From an uncultured Pseudomonadota bacterium (GTDB lineage: Bacteria; Pseudomonadota; Alphaproteobacteria; RF32; CAG-239), in the NCBI GenBank assembly GCA_949295395.1, contig CASFLB010000029.1:1-12102 (forward strand): 12,102 nt of DNA, in the 5' to 3' direction. The position numbers and the translations under genes are program-made. The notes beneath the pieces were generated by a model that was not told the DNA's origin, did no database searches, and saw nothing but the letters and a program-made list of their open reading frames with translations. Each line of letters opens with the position of its first letter. The first letter of the stretch is position 1. Of this stretch, positions 1 to 6,886 are shown piece after piece.

Positions 1-186
1 TTTTTTGCTGCCGGAAAAACCGGAACGACGCAGGATTATCGCGATGCGTGGTTTGTCGGTTTTACGGATGATTATGTTGCGGCGGTTTGGGTCGGAAATG
101 ATGATAATTCACCGATGAAAGGTATTACCGGTGGCACACTCCCGGCTCAAATTTGGAAAGAGGTTATGCTTGCGGCCGAAAATTAA
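1..186 (+). CDS. Class A penicillin-binding protein (PBP1-type), C-terminal fragment
   Basis: The reading frame is open from base 1 and ends at a TAA, giving the last 61 residues of a protein that begins outside the window. The fragment starts with AAGKTGTTQDYRDAWFVGFT: the KTG box of a penicillin-binding transpeptidase (K6-T7-G8 of the fragment), followed by the usual D-x-W-F-x-G strand. A V-W-V-G-N-D segment and the closing G-G-T-L-P-A-x-I-W segment are typical of the end of bifunctional class A PBPs. These enzymes polymerise and cross-link peptidoglycan on the outer face of the inner membrane. The protein ends soon after the I-W-K segment, with no long C-terminal extension. Which class A subgroup it belongs to (PBP1a or another) cannot be decided from this piece. 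The next gene, gpmI, has its own likely promoter, so the two are probably not one operon. Confidence 0.9.
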   Translation, partial: FFAAGKTGTTQDYRDAWFVGFTDDYVAAVWVGNDDNSPMKGITGGTLPAQIWKEVMLAAEN

Positions 187-217
187 CATTCAAAAATATG
201 ATTAATAAAAAATAGTG

Positions 218-246
218 CTTTTATGTTTGAAAGAAATATATATAAT
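218..246 (+). promoter_or_regulatory. Candidate sigma70 promoter for the gpmI operon
   Basis: A perfect TATAAT -10 hexamer lies at 241-246, about 44 nt before the gpmI start. The -35 region is weak: CTTTTA at 218-223 gives a 17-bp spacer and matches the consensus poorly. Transcription would start near 252-254, leaving a leader of about 36 nt. The stretch 187-289 is AT-rich, and I found no hairpin terminator for the upstream PBP gene in it. Confidence 0.5.
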
Positions 247-289
247 ACGAACCAAAGCAAATGATAATTATTGGAAGAGGAAAATACAG

Positions 290-1825
290 ATGAGACAAAA
301 ACCAGTAATGCTCCTGATTTTAGATGGTTGGGGCTATCGTGAAAAAACAACGCAAGATAACGCTATTGAAATGGGAAACACGCCAAATTGGCATAAGCTC
401 GTCAGCGAATGTCCGACGTGTTTTGTTGAAACCTCAGGCTTAGATGTGGGCCTGCCGACCGGACAGATGGGCAATTCCGAAGTTGGTCACATGAACTTAG
501 GTGCCGGACGTGTTGTTATGCAAGACTTGCCGAGAATAGATGCGGCTATTGAAGATGGTTCAATAAGAGATAACCCGATTATCAAAGACATGATTGATAC
601 CTTGAAAAAGAGCGGCAAAACCTGCCATGTCATGGGCTTGATGTCACCAGGTGGTGTTCACTCTTCTCAGGATCATATCGTTGCTTTATGCAAAATTTTG
701 GCAGATAGCAAGATTAATGTTGCGGTTCATGCTTTCTTGGATGGTCGTGATACGCCGCCGACTTCGGCTCAAGAATATGTTAACAATTTTGAAAAAGAAA
801 TCAGCGCTTTGCCAACAGTAAAAATTGCCACGATTGCCGGCCGTTTTTATGCCATGGACAGAGACAAGCGCTGGGATAGAGTAGAAGCCGCCTATAACGC
901 CATTGTTTCGGCTGAAGGAAATTATGCGCCGACGGCAAATGAAGCAATTGCCACCTCTTATGAACGCGGTGTGAATGATGAGTTTGTCGTTCCTTGCGTG
1001 ATTGATGGTTACAAAGGGGCAGAGGACGGCGATGTTGTTTTGATGTGCAACTTCCGTGCCGACCGCGCCAGAGAAATTTTATATGCCTTAGGTGATAAAG
1101 ATTTTGACGGATTCTCTCGTAAGAAAATCGTTAATTTCGCAGAGTGCGTCGGTATGACCGAATATTCGGTTGATCACCGCCGCTTTATGAAAACTTTGTT
1201 CGGACCGGAAGTTTTAACCAATATTTTTGGTGAAGTTGTTTCTGAACATGGCTTAACCCAGCTTCGCATTGCCGAAACCGAAAAATATGCTCATGTCACA
1301 TTCTTCTTCAATGGTGGTGAAGAGCGCGAGTTTAAAGGTGAAGAACGAATTCTTATCCCCAGCCCCAAAGTTGCAACTTATGATTTGAAGCCGGAAATGT
1401 CGGTTTATGAAGTGACCGAAAAACTGGTTGACGCCATTGAAAATCAAAAATTTGATGTCATTATCTGCAACTTTGCTAATGGTGATATGGTAGGCCACAC
1501 CGGCATTATGGAAGCCGCATTGAAGGCCGTTGCCGCTGTTGATGATTGTGTCGGCAAGGTTGCCGCCGCGATTAAAAAGGTTGACGGAACATTGTTCATT
1601 ACGGCTGACCACGGCAATGTTGAAAAAATGGTCGATGAACAGACCGGAGCGCCTTATACGGCACATACGGTTGGTAAAGTCAGAGCCGTTTTGTATAATT
1701 GCAACAAACCGATAAAAGGTTTGAAAGACGGTCGTTTAGCCGATGTATCTCCGACCCTTTTGGATTTGCTAGGTATCGAGCAGCCGAAAGAAATGACTGG
1801 ACAGTCTTTACTGATAAAAGAGTAA
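290..1825 (+). CDS. gpmI: 2,3-bisphosphoglycerate-independent phosphoglycerate mutase
   Basis: GpmI interconverts 3-phosphoglycerate and 2-phosphoglycerate in glycolysis and gluconeogenesis. It is a cytosolic two-metal enzyme of the alkaline phosphatase superfamily that works through a phosphoserine intermediate. With the start at 290 the protein has 511 residues, the normal family length. The main motifs are visible: LDGWG (metal ligand D12), GNSEVGH with the nucleophile S63, HAFLDGRDTPP (147-157), GRFYAMDRDKRWDR (184-197), NFRADRARE (254-262), NGDMVGHTG with D399 and H403, TADHGN with D440 and H441, and H459. The frame is open upstream to an ATG at 215, but the ATG at 290 has a GGAAGAGG Shine-Dalgarno sequence (273-280) and puts DGWG at the standard distance from the N-terminus. 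It heads a tight operon with envC 12 nt downstream; enterobacteria also have gpmI-envC-yibQ in this order. All active-site residues appear intact. Confidence 0.97.
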   Translation: MRQKPVMLLILDGWGYREKTTQDNAIEMGNTPNWHKLVSECPTCFVETSGLDVGLPTGQMGNSEVGHMNLGAGRVVMQDLPRIDAAIEDGSIRDNPIIKDMIDTLKKSGKTCHVMGLMSPGGVHSSQDHIVALCKILADSKINVAVHAFLDGRDTPPTSAQEYVNNFEKEISALPTVKIATIAGRFYAMDRDKRWDRVEAAYNAIVSAEGNYAPTANEAIATSYERGVNDEFVVPCVIDGYKGAEDGDVVLMCNFRADRAREILYALGDKDFDGFSRKKIVNFAECVGMTEYSVDHRRFMKTLFGPEVLTNIFGEVVSEHGLTQLRIAETEKYAHVTFFFNGGEEREFKGEERILIPSPKVATYDLKPEMSVYEVTEKLVDAIENQKFDVIICNFANGDMVGHTGIMEAALKAVAAVDDCVGKVAAAIKKVDGTLFITADHGNVEKMVDEQTGAPYTAHTVGKVRAVLYNCNKPIKGLKDGRLADVSPTLLDLLGIEQPKEMTGQSLLIKE

Positions 1826-1837
1826 AGAACGACGAAG

Positions 1838-3073
1838 ATGAAAACACGTACCGCCAAAATCATGGGACTTGCGCTGGGAATAATCTTATTCTCAGCTCAG
1901 TCCCTTATGGCGGCAGACGTCTCAAAGTCAGATTTGGCGCGGATGGAAAAGCAAATGGCTGAGCAAGATGCCGAAAGCAAACGTCTGGCCAAACAAGCGG
2001 CCGAAATCACGGAAGAGGTCAAAACCTTAAGCGCCAATATTGTAAAATATGCTAAAGTAATACAAAACAACGAAGATAAAATTTCATCAATGGAGCAAGA
2101 GCTCGAACAACTCCAGCAAGACCTCAAAGCGGCCGAGGCGAGTTTTACGCTGGAAGATGAACATTTAATCAAAACCTTATCCGCCTTGCAAAATTTAGCC
2201 TTAAAACCAACGGAATCATTGTTTGTGCAGCCCTTAACACCGGTTGAAATTATCCGCAGTGCGATGCTGTTAAGAGAAACGGTTCCTCATTTGGAAGAAA
2301 GTGCAAACCGAATTAAAGCTCAACTGGATAAAATTGAAAAACAAAAAAAGCAAGTCGAAACGCAAGTTGAAAAAATAAAACGGCAAAAAAAACAAATGGA
2401 AGAAGAACACGCTGAATTAAAATCAATGATGAAGCGCAAATCGGCTTTAAGAAATTCAATAGAAAACAAATCAGAAGAAGCGAAAAAGAAAGTTTCAAAA
2501 TTAGCGGCGCAAGCTCAAGATATAAGGGATTTGCTTGATAAGCTAGAGAAGCAACGGCTTGAAAAACAGCGTCAAGAGCAAGAAGCAGAGCGTAAGCGTT
2601 TGGCTGAAGAAAAACGTAAAAAGAAAGAGGAGGAAAAACAAAGAGCTGACTTGATTAAATTCAAACCGCAGTCTATAAAAGAAATAGGTGAGAATTTTAT
2701 CAAAGCCAAGGGTAAACTTCCGCTTCCGGCCAGAGGGCAAATTGTCACGCGCTATGGGGAAGAAACCGCTAAAGGTGTGACCTCAAAAGGAATTATTGTC
2801 GAAACACGTCCGCAGGCGCAAGTTGTGGCTCCGTTTGACGGCAATGTTATTTTTGCCGGACCCTTCCGCGGTTATGGTAATGTAATTATTATAGAGCATG
2901 GAAAAGGCTACTTAAGTTTGATGGCAGGGCTAGACACGGTTGATTGCGAGCTGGGTCAAATGCTCTTAGCCGGAGAGCCGATAGGGCTGATGCCGGAAGA
3001 TGATTCAAAACTCTATGTTGAAATTAGAAAAGACAATCATCCGATAAATCCGCTGACTTGGATAAAAAGTTAA
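1838..3073 (+). CDS. envC: EnvC-type murein hydrolase activator (degenerate M23/LytM domain)
   Basis: The 411-residue protein has a signal peptide (residues 1-25, likely cleaved after L-M-A). A long charged coiled coil, rich in K, E and Q, runs from about 30 to 270 with a short break near 120-150. The C-terminal LytM/M23-like domain spans about 292-411. This is the EnvC architecture; in E. coli EnvC sits in the periplasm at the septum and activates the amidases AmiA and AmiB, rather than cutting peptidoglycan itself. The domain fits that role because its zinc and catalytic positions are substituted: the HxGxD motif reads SKGII (S316, I320), the usual LYAHL reads LMAGL (G364), and the HxH motif reads KLY (K391, Y393). 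The gene lies 12 nt after gpmI and 8 nt before ctpA, and translation of the cluster is probably coupled. A general M23 peptidase label would be misleading. The amidase partner is not in this window. Confidence 0.92.
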   Translation: MKTRTAKIMGLALGIILFSAQSLMAADVSKSDLARMEKQMAEQDAESKRLAKQAAEITEEVKTLSANIVKYAKVIQNNEDKISSMEQELEQLQQDLKAAEASFTLEDEHLIKTLSALQNLALKPTESLFVQPLTPVEIIRSAMLLRETVPHLEESANRIKAQLDKIEKQKKQVETQVEKIKRQKKQMEEEHAELKSMMKRKSALRNSIENKSEEAKKKVSKLAAQAQDIRDLLDKLEKQRLEKQRQEQEAERKRLAEEKRKKKEEEKQRADLIKFKPQSIKEIGENFIKAKGKLPLPARGQIVTRYGEETAKGVTSKGIIVETRPQAQVVAPFDGNVIFAGPFRGYGNVIIIEHGKGYLSLMAGLDTVDCELGQMLLAGEPIGLMPEDDSKLYVEIRKDNHPINPLTWIKS

Positions 3074-3081
3074 AGTAAAGA

Positions 3082-4410
3082 ATGGGAAAAGATATGATAA
3101 AAAAAGTTTCATTAATAACGGCCACGGCCTTAAGTTTGGTTATGATGAGCAGCAGCATCGTTTTTGCCGCCGCCAAAGTCGATAAAAAAGCCGAGAGTGA
3201 AAACGCAAACACATACGAGTTATTAAATTTGTTTGGTGATGTAATGGAACGCGCCAAAAATTCCTATGTTGAAGAAGTCAGCGATCAACAATTAATAGAA
3301 GCCGCAATCAATGGAATGCTCACATCACTCGATCCTCATTCAAGCTACATGGATGGTAAGGATTTTAAATATATGAGTGAACAGACCAAAGGAAAATTCG
3401 GCGGTTTAGGAATAGAAGTCACCATGGAAAGTGGTGTCGTAAAGGTTATCTCGCCGATGGACGATACGCCAGCCTATAAAGCCGGATTAAAGCCGGGGGA
3501 TTATATAACCAATATTGATGATGAATCCGTTGTCGGTATGACCTTGAATGACGCGGTTGACCGCATGAGAGGAAAGGTTGGTACAAAAGTAAAATTAACG
3601 ATTCGCCGTTTTAATGAAAAACCTTTTGATGTGACAATAAAACGTGAAGAAATAAAAATTCAGTCCGTTAAGACCAGCATAAAAGGCGATGATGTGCTTT
3701 ATGTTCGTATTACCTCTTTTAGCGAAGATGTTGACACCGCTATCAGCAAAGCCGTTAAAGATGCAGAAAAGAAATATAAAGACAAATTAAAAGGCATTGT
3801 GATTGATGTTCGCAACAATCCGGGAGGTTTGCTGGATCAAGCCGTTAATGTTTCGGACTTATTCCTTGACAAAGGGGAGATCGTATCTACCCGCTCAAGA
3901 AACGAGGAAGATACGGTAAAATATACCGCCAAACCGGGGGATATTGCAAAAGGCTTGCCGATTGTCGTTTTGGTAAATGATGGTTCAGCTTCAGCTTCAG
4001 AGATTGTTGCCGGTGCGTTACAAGATCACAAGCGTGCCGTTATCTTAGGAGAAAAAACCTTTGGTAAAGGCTCAGTTCAAACCGTTATTCCTTTAGACAA
4101 TCATGGAGCGATGCGCTTAACCACCGCTCGCTACTACACACCGTCCGGTCGCTCGATTCAAGTAAACGGAATTGTTCCGGACATTATCGTAAAACCATCA
4201 AAGGTTGAAGAGATTGAAAATAATTTTGAATTGAGTGAAGGTGAATATAAAAACGCCTTAAAGAACGACAGCGAAGATAAAAATGCCGCCAAAAAACTTG
4301 AAGCCGCAAAGGCCGAAAAGGAAGAATTAGCGAAAGATTATCAGCTGTCGCAAGCGCTTGATCTCGTTCGTGCCTTAGGCATATACAAACAAGGTTTGGA
4401 TAAAAAATAA
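3082..4410 (+). CDS. ctpA: Carboxyl-terminal processing protease, S41 family
   Basis: CtpA/Prc proteases are periplasmic serine proteases with a Ser-Lys dyad that trim or degrade exported proteins from the C-terminus; several are known to control the levels of peptidoglycan hydrolases. The 442-residue product has an N-terminal signal sequence (about 6-31, ending A-A-A-K), a conserved N-terminal S41 segment (LTSLDPHSSYM, 80-90), a PDZ domain (about 105-190, with GGLGIEV and KAGLKPGD) and the S41 core. The core contains VRNNPGG (243-249), GSASASE (301-307) and EKTFGKGSVQ (324-333). By comparison with E. coli Prc the nucleophile is S304 and the general base K329, 25 residues apart as in Prc, so the enzyme looks active. 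An in-frame ATG at 3094 is an alternative start, four codons shorter and preceded by a GGGAAAAG sequence. The C-terminal tail after about 370 is charged and Lys/Glu/Ala-rich. A location next to envC suggests envelope remodelling. Confidence 0.95.
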   Translation: MGKDMIKKVSLITATALSLVMMSSSIVFAAAKVDKKAESENANTYELLNLFGDVMERAKNSYVEEVSDQQLIEAAINGMLTSLDPHSSYMDGKDFKYMSEQTKGKFGGLGIEVTMESGVVKVISPMDDTPAYKAGLKPGDYITNIDDESVVGMTLNDAVDRMRGKVGTKVKLTIRRFNEKPFDVTIKREEIKIQSVKTSIKGDDVLYVRITSFSEDVDTAISKAVKDAEKKYKDKLKGIVIDVRNNPGGLLDQAVNVSDLFLDKGEIVSTRSRNEEDTVKYTAKPGDIAKGLPIVVLVNDGSASASEIVAGALQDHKRAVILGEKTFGKGSVQTVIPLDNHGAMRLTTARYYTPSGRSIQVNGIVPDIIVKPSKVEEIENNFELSEGEYKNALKNDSEDKNAAKKLEAAKAEKEELAKDYQLSQALDLVRALGIYKQGLDKK

Positions 4411-4423
4411 ATAGGAATAGACT

Positions 4424-5605
4424 GTGGCTAAAACGCTCAAACAAAAGTTTTTAATATTGGGTATAGCAATCGGGATCATTCTGTTTGTTGTCGGGGTAGG
4501 ATACTACTTTGCCAAACAAAAAAGTGAACCAGAGTTTGCAAGCAAGATTGATCGTATTATGTTTGAGCGTAAGAACAAGTCACCCAAATACATCATAACC
4601 TTGCCGGACAAGTTTTTTTATTCAAGAAAAGAAGAATTTTTGAATGCCGAAGATTCTAAAAGAGAAACATTGCCAAATAAGAGTGAGAGCTATGAGCAAA
4701 AGCGTCAACGACTAATGAGAGAAATACCTCATATCGGTAAGCTCAAAAAGATTGAAGGCAAGCAGCCACTACCGCAAATTGAAAGCGACAAAGATCTTGA
4801 AACGGTTATCGACGGTATTACGGTGCCGGCGGAATCAGAAAATGGCAAAAAACCATGGATAGAATATTCACGGCCTCTACAACAAGTACAACCAAATTTC
4901 TATAAAGTTGCAATTATAATAAACGGTATGGGGTTAAATCAAAGGATGAGTGAAGAATTGATAAATAAACTTCCCTCAGAGATTGGACTGGCCTTTTCAC
5001 CTTATGGGCGCGATAACAAAAAGGTTATAGCACAGGCACGCCAACAGGGCCATGAAACCTATACAGATTTGTTATTGCCGTCCAAAGATTTTTTGAAATC
5101 AGACAGCGGTCCGTTGTCCTTAAGTATAACCGCTAGTTTGGAGGAAAATAAAAAGCGTCTTTATAAAACATTGTCGGCTGGAATGCCAACGGGTGGTTTG
5201 GTCATAAATAACGGTATGGCCGGAGAAGACAGCCGTCCGCGGATAAAAGAGATTCTTCAAACAGCCGGAAAACTTGGATTACTGATGATTGATGCGACCG
5301 GTGAAGATGATATTTCTAAGATTGACATAAGCGGAATACCTCACCGCAAAGCTGATATTGTTATAAAAGATGACTATCGTCCGGGAAGCATTAGACGTCA
5401 GTTAAAAGAAGCTGAATTTATCGCTCAAGAAAAGGGAAGTGTTTTGATTGTGAGTGGCATGAAAGCATCAGCCATAAAAGAAATAGTTGAATGGGTAAAT
5501 ACCTTTTCCCCGCAATTAAGCTACCAACAAATGAAAGAACAAGGCATCGACGAAATAGAACGCCCGTTTGCCTTAGTTCCGATATCATCAACCGTCACCG
5601 AGTAA
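4424..5605 (+). CDS. YibQ-like divergent polysaccharide deacetylase, probably inactive
   Basis: The 393-residue protein starts at a GTG preceded by AGGAA (4413-4417). One N-terminal membrane segment (about 9-29) is followed by a charged, probably flexible region to about 155 and then a domain at about 160-390 resembling the divergent polysaccharide deacetylase (YibQ, DUF610) family. Support comes from the fold-like pattern (VAIIINGMG, LAFSPYG, GHETY, LVINNGM, LMIDAT), the length and the neighbourhood, since E. coli yibQ also follows envC. From memory, family members carry IIDDxG, GHE followed by LPMEP, NNHMGS and DSRT motifs. Here the DD pair is N167-G168, the NNHMGS histidine is G264, LPMEP reads LLPSK, and DSRT reads DATG. 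H210 of GHE and D290 remain. Hydrolytic activity is therefore doubtful, and a binding or structural role in the envelope is my inference. The gene lies 13 nt after ctpA and 4 nt before rppH. Confidence 0.8.
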   Translation: MAKTLKQKFLILGIAIGIILFVVGVGYYFAKQKSEPEFASKIDRIMFERKNKSPKYIITLPDKFFYSRKEEFLNAEDSKRETLPNKSESYEQKRQRLMREIPHIGKLKKIEGKQPLPQIESDKDLETVIDGITVPAESENGKKPWIEYSRPLQQVQPNFYKVAIIINGMGLNQRMSEELINKLPSEIGLAFSPYGRDNKKVIAQARQQGHETYTDLLLPSKDFLKSDSGPLSLSITASLEENKKRLYKTLSAGMPTGGLVINNGMAGEDSRPRIKEILQTAGKLGLLMIDATGEDDISKIDISGIPHRKADIVIKDDYRPGSIRRQLKEAEFIAQEKGSVLIVSGMKASAIKEIVEWVNTFSPQLSYQQMKEQGIDEIERPFALVPISSTVTE

Positions 5606-5609
5606 AGAT

Positions 5610-6086
5610 ATGAAACGCTATCGCAAGAATGCCGGAATTGTTGTGTTTAATCGAGACAAAAAAGTCCTGATGTGTGAAAGAATAGACGGTGATGCCAACA
5701 TGAGTTGGCAGTTTCCTCAAGGCGGAATGGAACAAGGAGAAACACCGGAAGCAGCCGCACGTCGAGAATTAATGGAAGAAACATCTATCACCTCTGTTCG
5801 TTTAATTGCACAAATAAAGGAAGGATTGAAATATGACTTTCCGCCGGAGATAAAAGAAAGGTTTGCCCGCCGCGGCATTAACACGGACGGTCAGGAGCAG
5901 TATTGGTCGCTTTTCTTGTTTGAAGGACAGGAAAGTGAAATAAATCTAAGAACAGCTGAGCCGGAGTTTAAAAATTGGCGCTGGAATGATATTAAAATAG
6001 CAGACAAACAGGTCATTGCTTTTAAGCAAGAAATTTATCGCCGCGTGATAAAAGAGTTCGCTCCGATAATCGAAAAATTTGAATAA
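5610..6086 (+). CDS. rppH: RNA pyrophosphohydrolase RppH (Nudix)
   Basis: RppH removes pyrophosphate from the 5' triphosphate end of mRNAs, which exposes them to RNase E and starts 5'-end-dependent decay in the cytosol. The 158-residue protein has the RppH/NudH hallmarks: an N-terminal YRKNAGIVVFN strand, WQFPQGGMEQGE (33-44) and a Nudix box over residues 38-60 with G38, E44, R52, E53, E56 and E57. The box is normal except that the last glycine of the consensus (REUxEExGU) is S59. The QYWSLFLFEG strand and the E-F-x-N-W-R-W segment near the C-terminus also match the family. It is the last gene of the operon, 4 nt after yibQ, with a weak ribosome site (GAGTAAAGAT). A related Ap4A hydrolase role is possible for alphaproteobacterial relatives. 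I see no convincing GC-rich hairpin and T-run terminator after it. Confidence 0.93.
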   Translation: MKRYRKNAGIVVFNRDKKVLMCERIDGDANMSWQFPQGGMEQGETPEAAARRELMEETSITSVRLIAQIKEGLKYDFPPEIKERFARRGINTDGQEQYWSLFLFEGQESEINLRTAEPEFKNWRWNDIKIADKQVIAFKQEIYRRVIKEFAPIIEKFE

Positions 6087-6095
6087 AATTTTATC

Positions 6096-6124
6096 TTTAA
6101 ATAGACGAAAAAATATGCTATACT
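6096..6124 (+). promoter_or_regulatory. Extended -10 promoter for the 242-aa gene
   Basis: TATACT at 6119-6124 is preceded by TG at 6116-6117, making the extended -10 element TG-C-TATACT. TTTAAA at 6096-6101 is a -35-like hexamer with a 17-bp spacer. Transcription would begin near 6130-6132, only about 27 nt before the start codon. This gives the downstream gene its own transcript, separate from the gpmI-rppH operon. Confidence 0.65.
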
Positions 6125-6150
6125 CCGAGCATAATTAAGCTTTTCGGAGT
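6122..6150 (+). promoter_or_regulatory. Inverted repeat spanning promoter and ribosome binding site
   Basis: ACTCCGA at 6122-6128 is an exact inverted repeat of TCGGAGT at 6144-6150, with a 15-nt spacer whose ends (GC at 6129-6130 and GC at 6139-6140) could pair as well. The left arm overlaps the end of the -10 box. The right arm contains the Shine-Dalgarno sequence GGAG (6146-6149), 8 nt before the ATG. In a read-through transcript from rppH the hairpin would hide the ribosome site. A transcript starting near 6131 would lack the left arm. It could instead be a DNA operator. It is not a typical terminator, because no T-run follows the right arm on the plus strand. Confidence 0.5.
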
Positions 6151-6157
6151 AAAAAAG

Positions 6158-6886
6158 ATGAATAACAAACTCCATGACAAGATGATGGAAATGGTTGATA
6201 GAGCCGGCCGCACAGGTCTGAGTTCTAATGTTCCGTTTAAGGAAGAACAATTTTCAGAGTTAGTAAAGTTGCGTCAACTGTCAATTTTACAAAGTGCTTA
6301 TCAGCCACAGGCAACTGAGATAAATCTGCCGATTTTAGCCCGAGAAGATTTCACCAAAGATTTGGTCGCAATAGCATACAGCTATGCCGGAATAAACAAA
6401 CACCGCCAGAAAAAACACAGCTACGAATATTTTCGCGATAACATTGCGCTTTATGACGGCAATCATATTCACTTTAACCAGCCAGCCATTGATCCTGAAA
6501 ATATGCTTTATGCTTTTTCACCGCAAAGAATATACGCACAACGAGGCTACAAGCTTGAAGGAATGGACACCTTTGCTATTTTTCGAGATGTTAAGAAAAA
6601 ACACGCTGAACAAGAAGCTCAAGCCCAACAACGCGAGCTGTTTACCAAAGATTTGCTGCAACTTGGGTTTATGGGAAATACGCCGGAATTGCTTAACGCT
6701 CAGGTATTAGAATTGCTTAAAATTCAAAATCAGTTGATACAGCGAAGTTTGGAACAACAAAAATTAGCTATGCTGAACCAGCATCCGGAGCTTTTGCAAC
6801 AGGTTGTAAAAAATAATGCACCGCAGATTGATAATAAGGTCATGCTGCAAATAAGTAGCAAGCTAAATGAGCGCGAAAGAGCTTAA
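6158..6886 (+). CDS. Unrecognised cytosolic 242-aa protein with internal repeat
   Basis: I do not recognise this protein. It starts with ATG 8 nt after a GGAG ribosome site and has no signal peptide or membrane segment. The N-terminal half (about 1-145) is mixed and looks folded, with a His- and aromatic-rich stretch near 86-110. The C-terminal part (about 146-242) is predicted to be mostly helical and rich in Gln, Leu and Lys, consistent with a coiled coil or oligomerisation segment. A 13-residue pattern occurs twice: RE-D-FTKDL followed by VAIAY (62-74) and RE-L-FTKDL followed by LQLGF (159-171), suggesting a duplicated helix or binding element. It has its own promoter and leader hairpin, follows rppH on the same strand, and its TAA overlaps the stop of the convergent yejB. 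Codon use looks like that of its neighbours, so there is no sign of recent transfer. No function can be assigned. Confidence 0.85.
   Translation: MNNKLHDKMMEMVDRAGRTGLSSNVPFKEEQFSELVKLRQLSILQSAYQPQATEINLPILAREDFTKDLVAIAYSYAGINKHRQKKHSYEYFRDNIALYDGNHIHFNQPAIDPENMLYAFSPQRIYAQRGYKLEGMDTFAIFRDVKKKHAEQEAQAQQRELFTKDLLQLGFMGNTPELLNAQVLELLKIQNQLIQRSLEQQKLAMLNQHPELLQQVVKNNAPQIDNKVMLQISSKLNERERA

Noticed and set aside
215..289. N-terminal extension of gpmI from the ATG at 215
   Set aside because: The 25 extra residues lie over the candidate promoter, lack a good ribosome site, and would move the DGWG motif away from its normal position near the N-terminus.
1253..1666. Antisense open frame within gpmI, with similar ones in envC, yejA and the membrane gene
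   Set aside because: These lie fully within genes supported by strong motifs, and their translations show no family features or sensible ribosome sites.
2300..2640. Repetitive AAA/GAA-rich stretch in envC as a DNA repeat
   Set aside because: It is explained by Lys/Glu/Gln codons of the coiled coil and shows no fixed repeat unit.
6071..6092. AT-only hairpin just after rppH (AAAATTT and AAATTTT arms)
   Set aside because: It contains no GC pairs and would be expected by chance in this composition, so I do not call it a terminator.
6122..6150. Rho-independent terminator for the gpmI-rppH operon
   Set aside because: The stem is followed by an A-run on the plus strand, not a T-run, and its right arm holds the ribosome site of the next gene.
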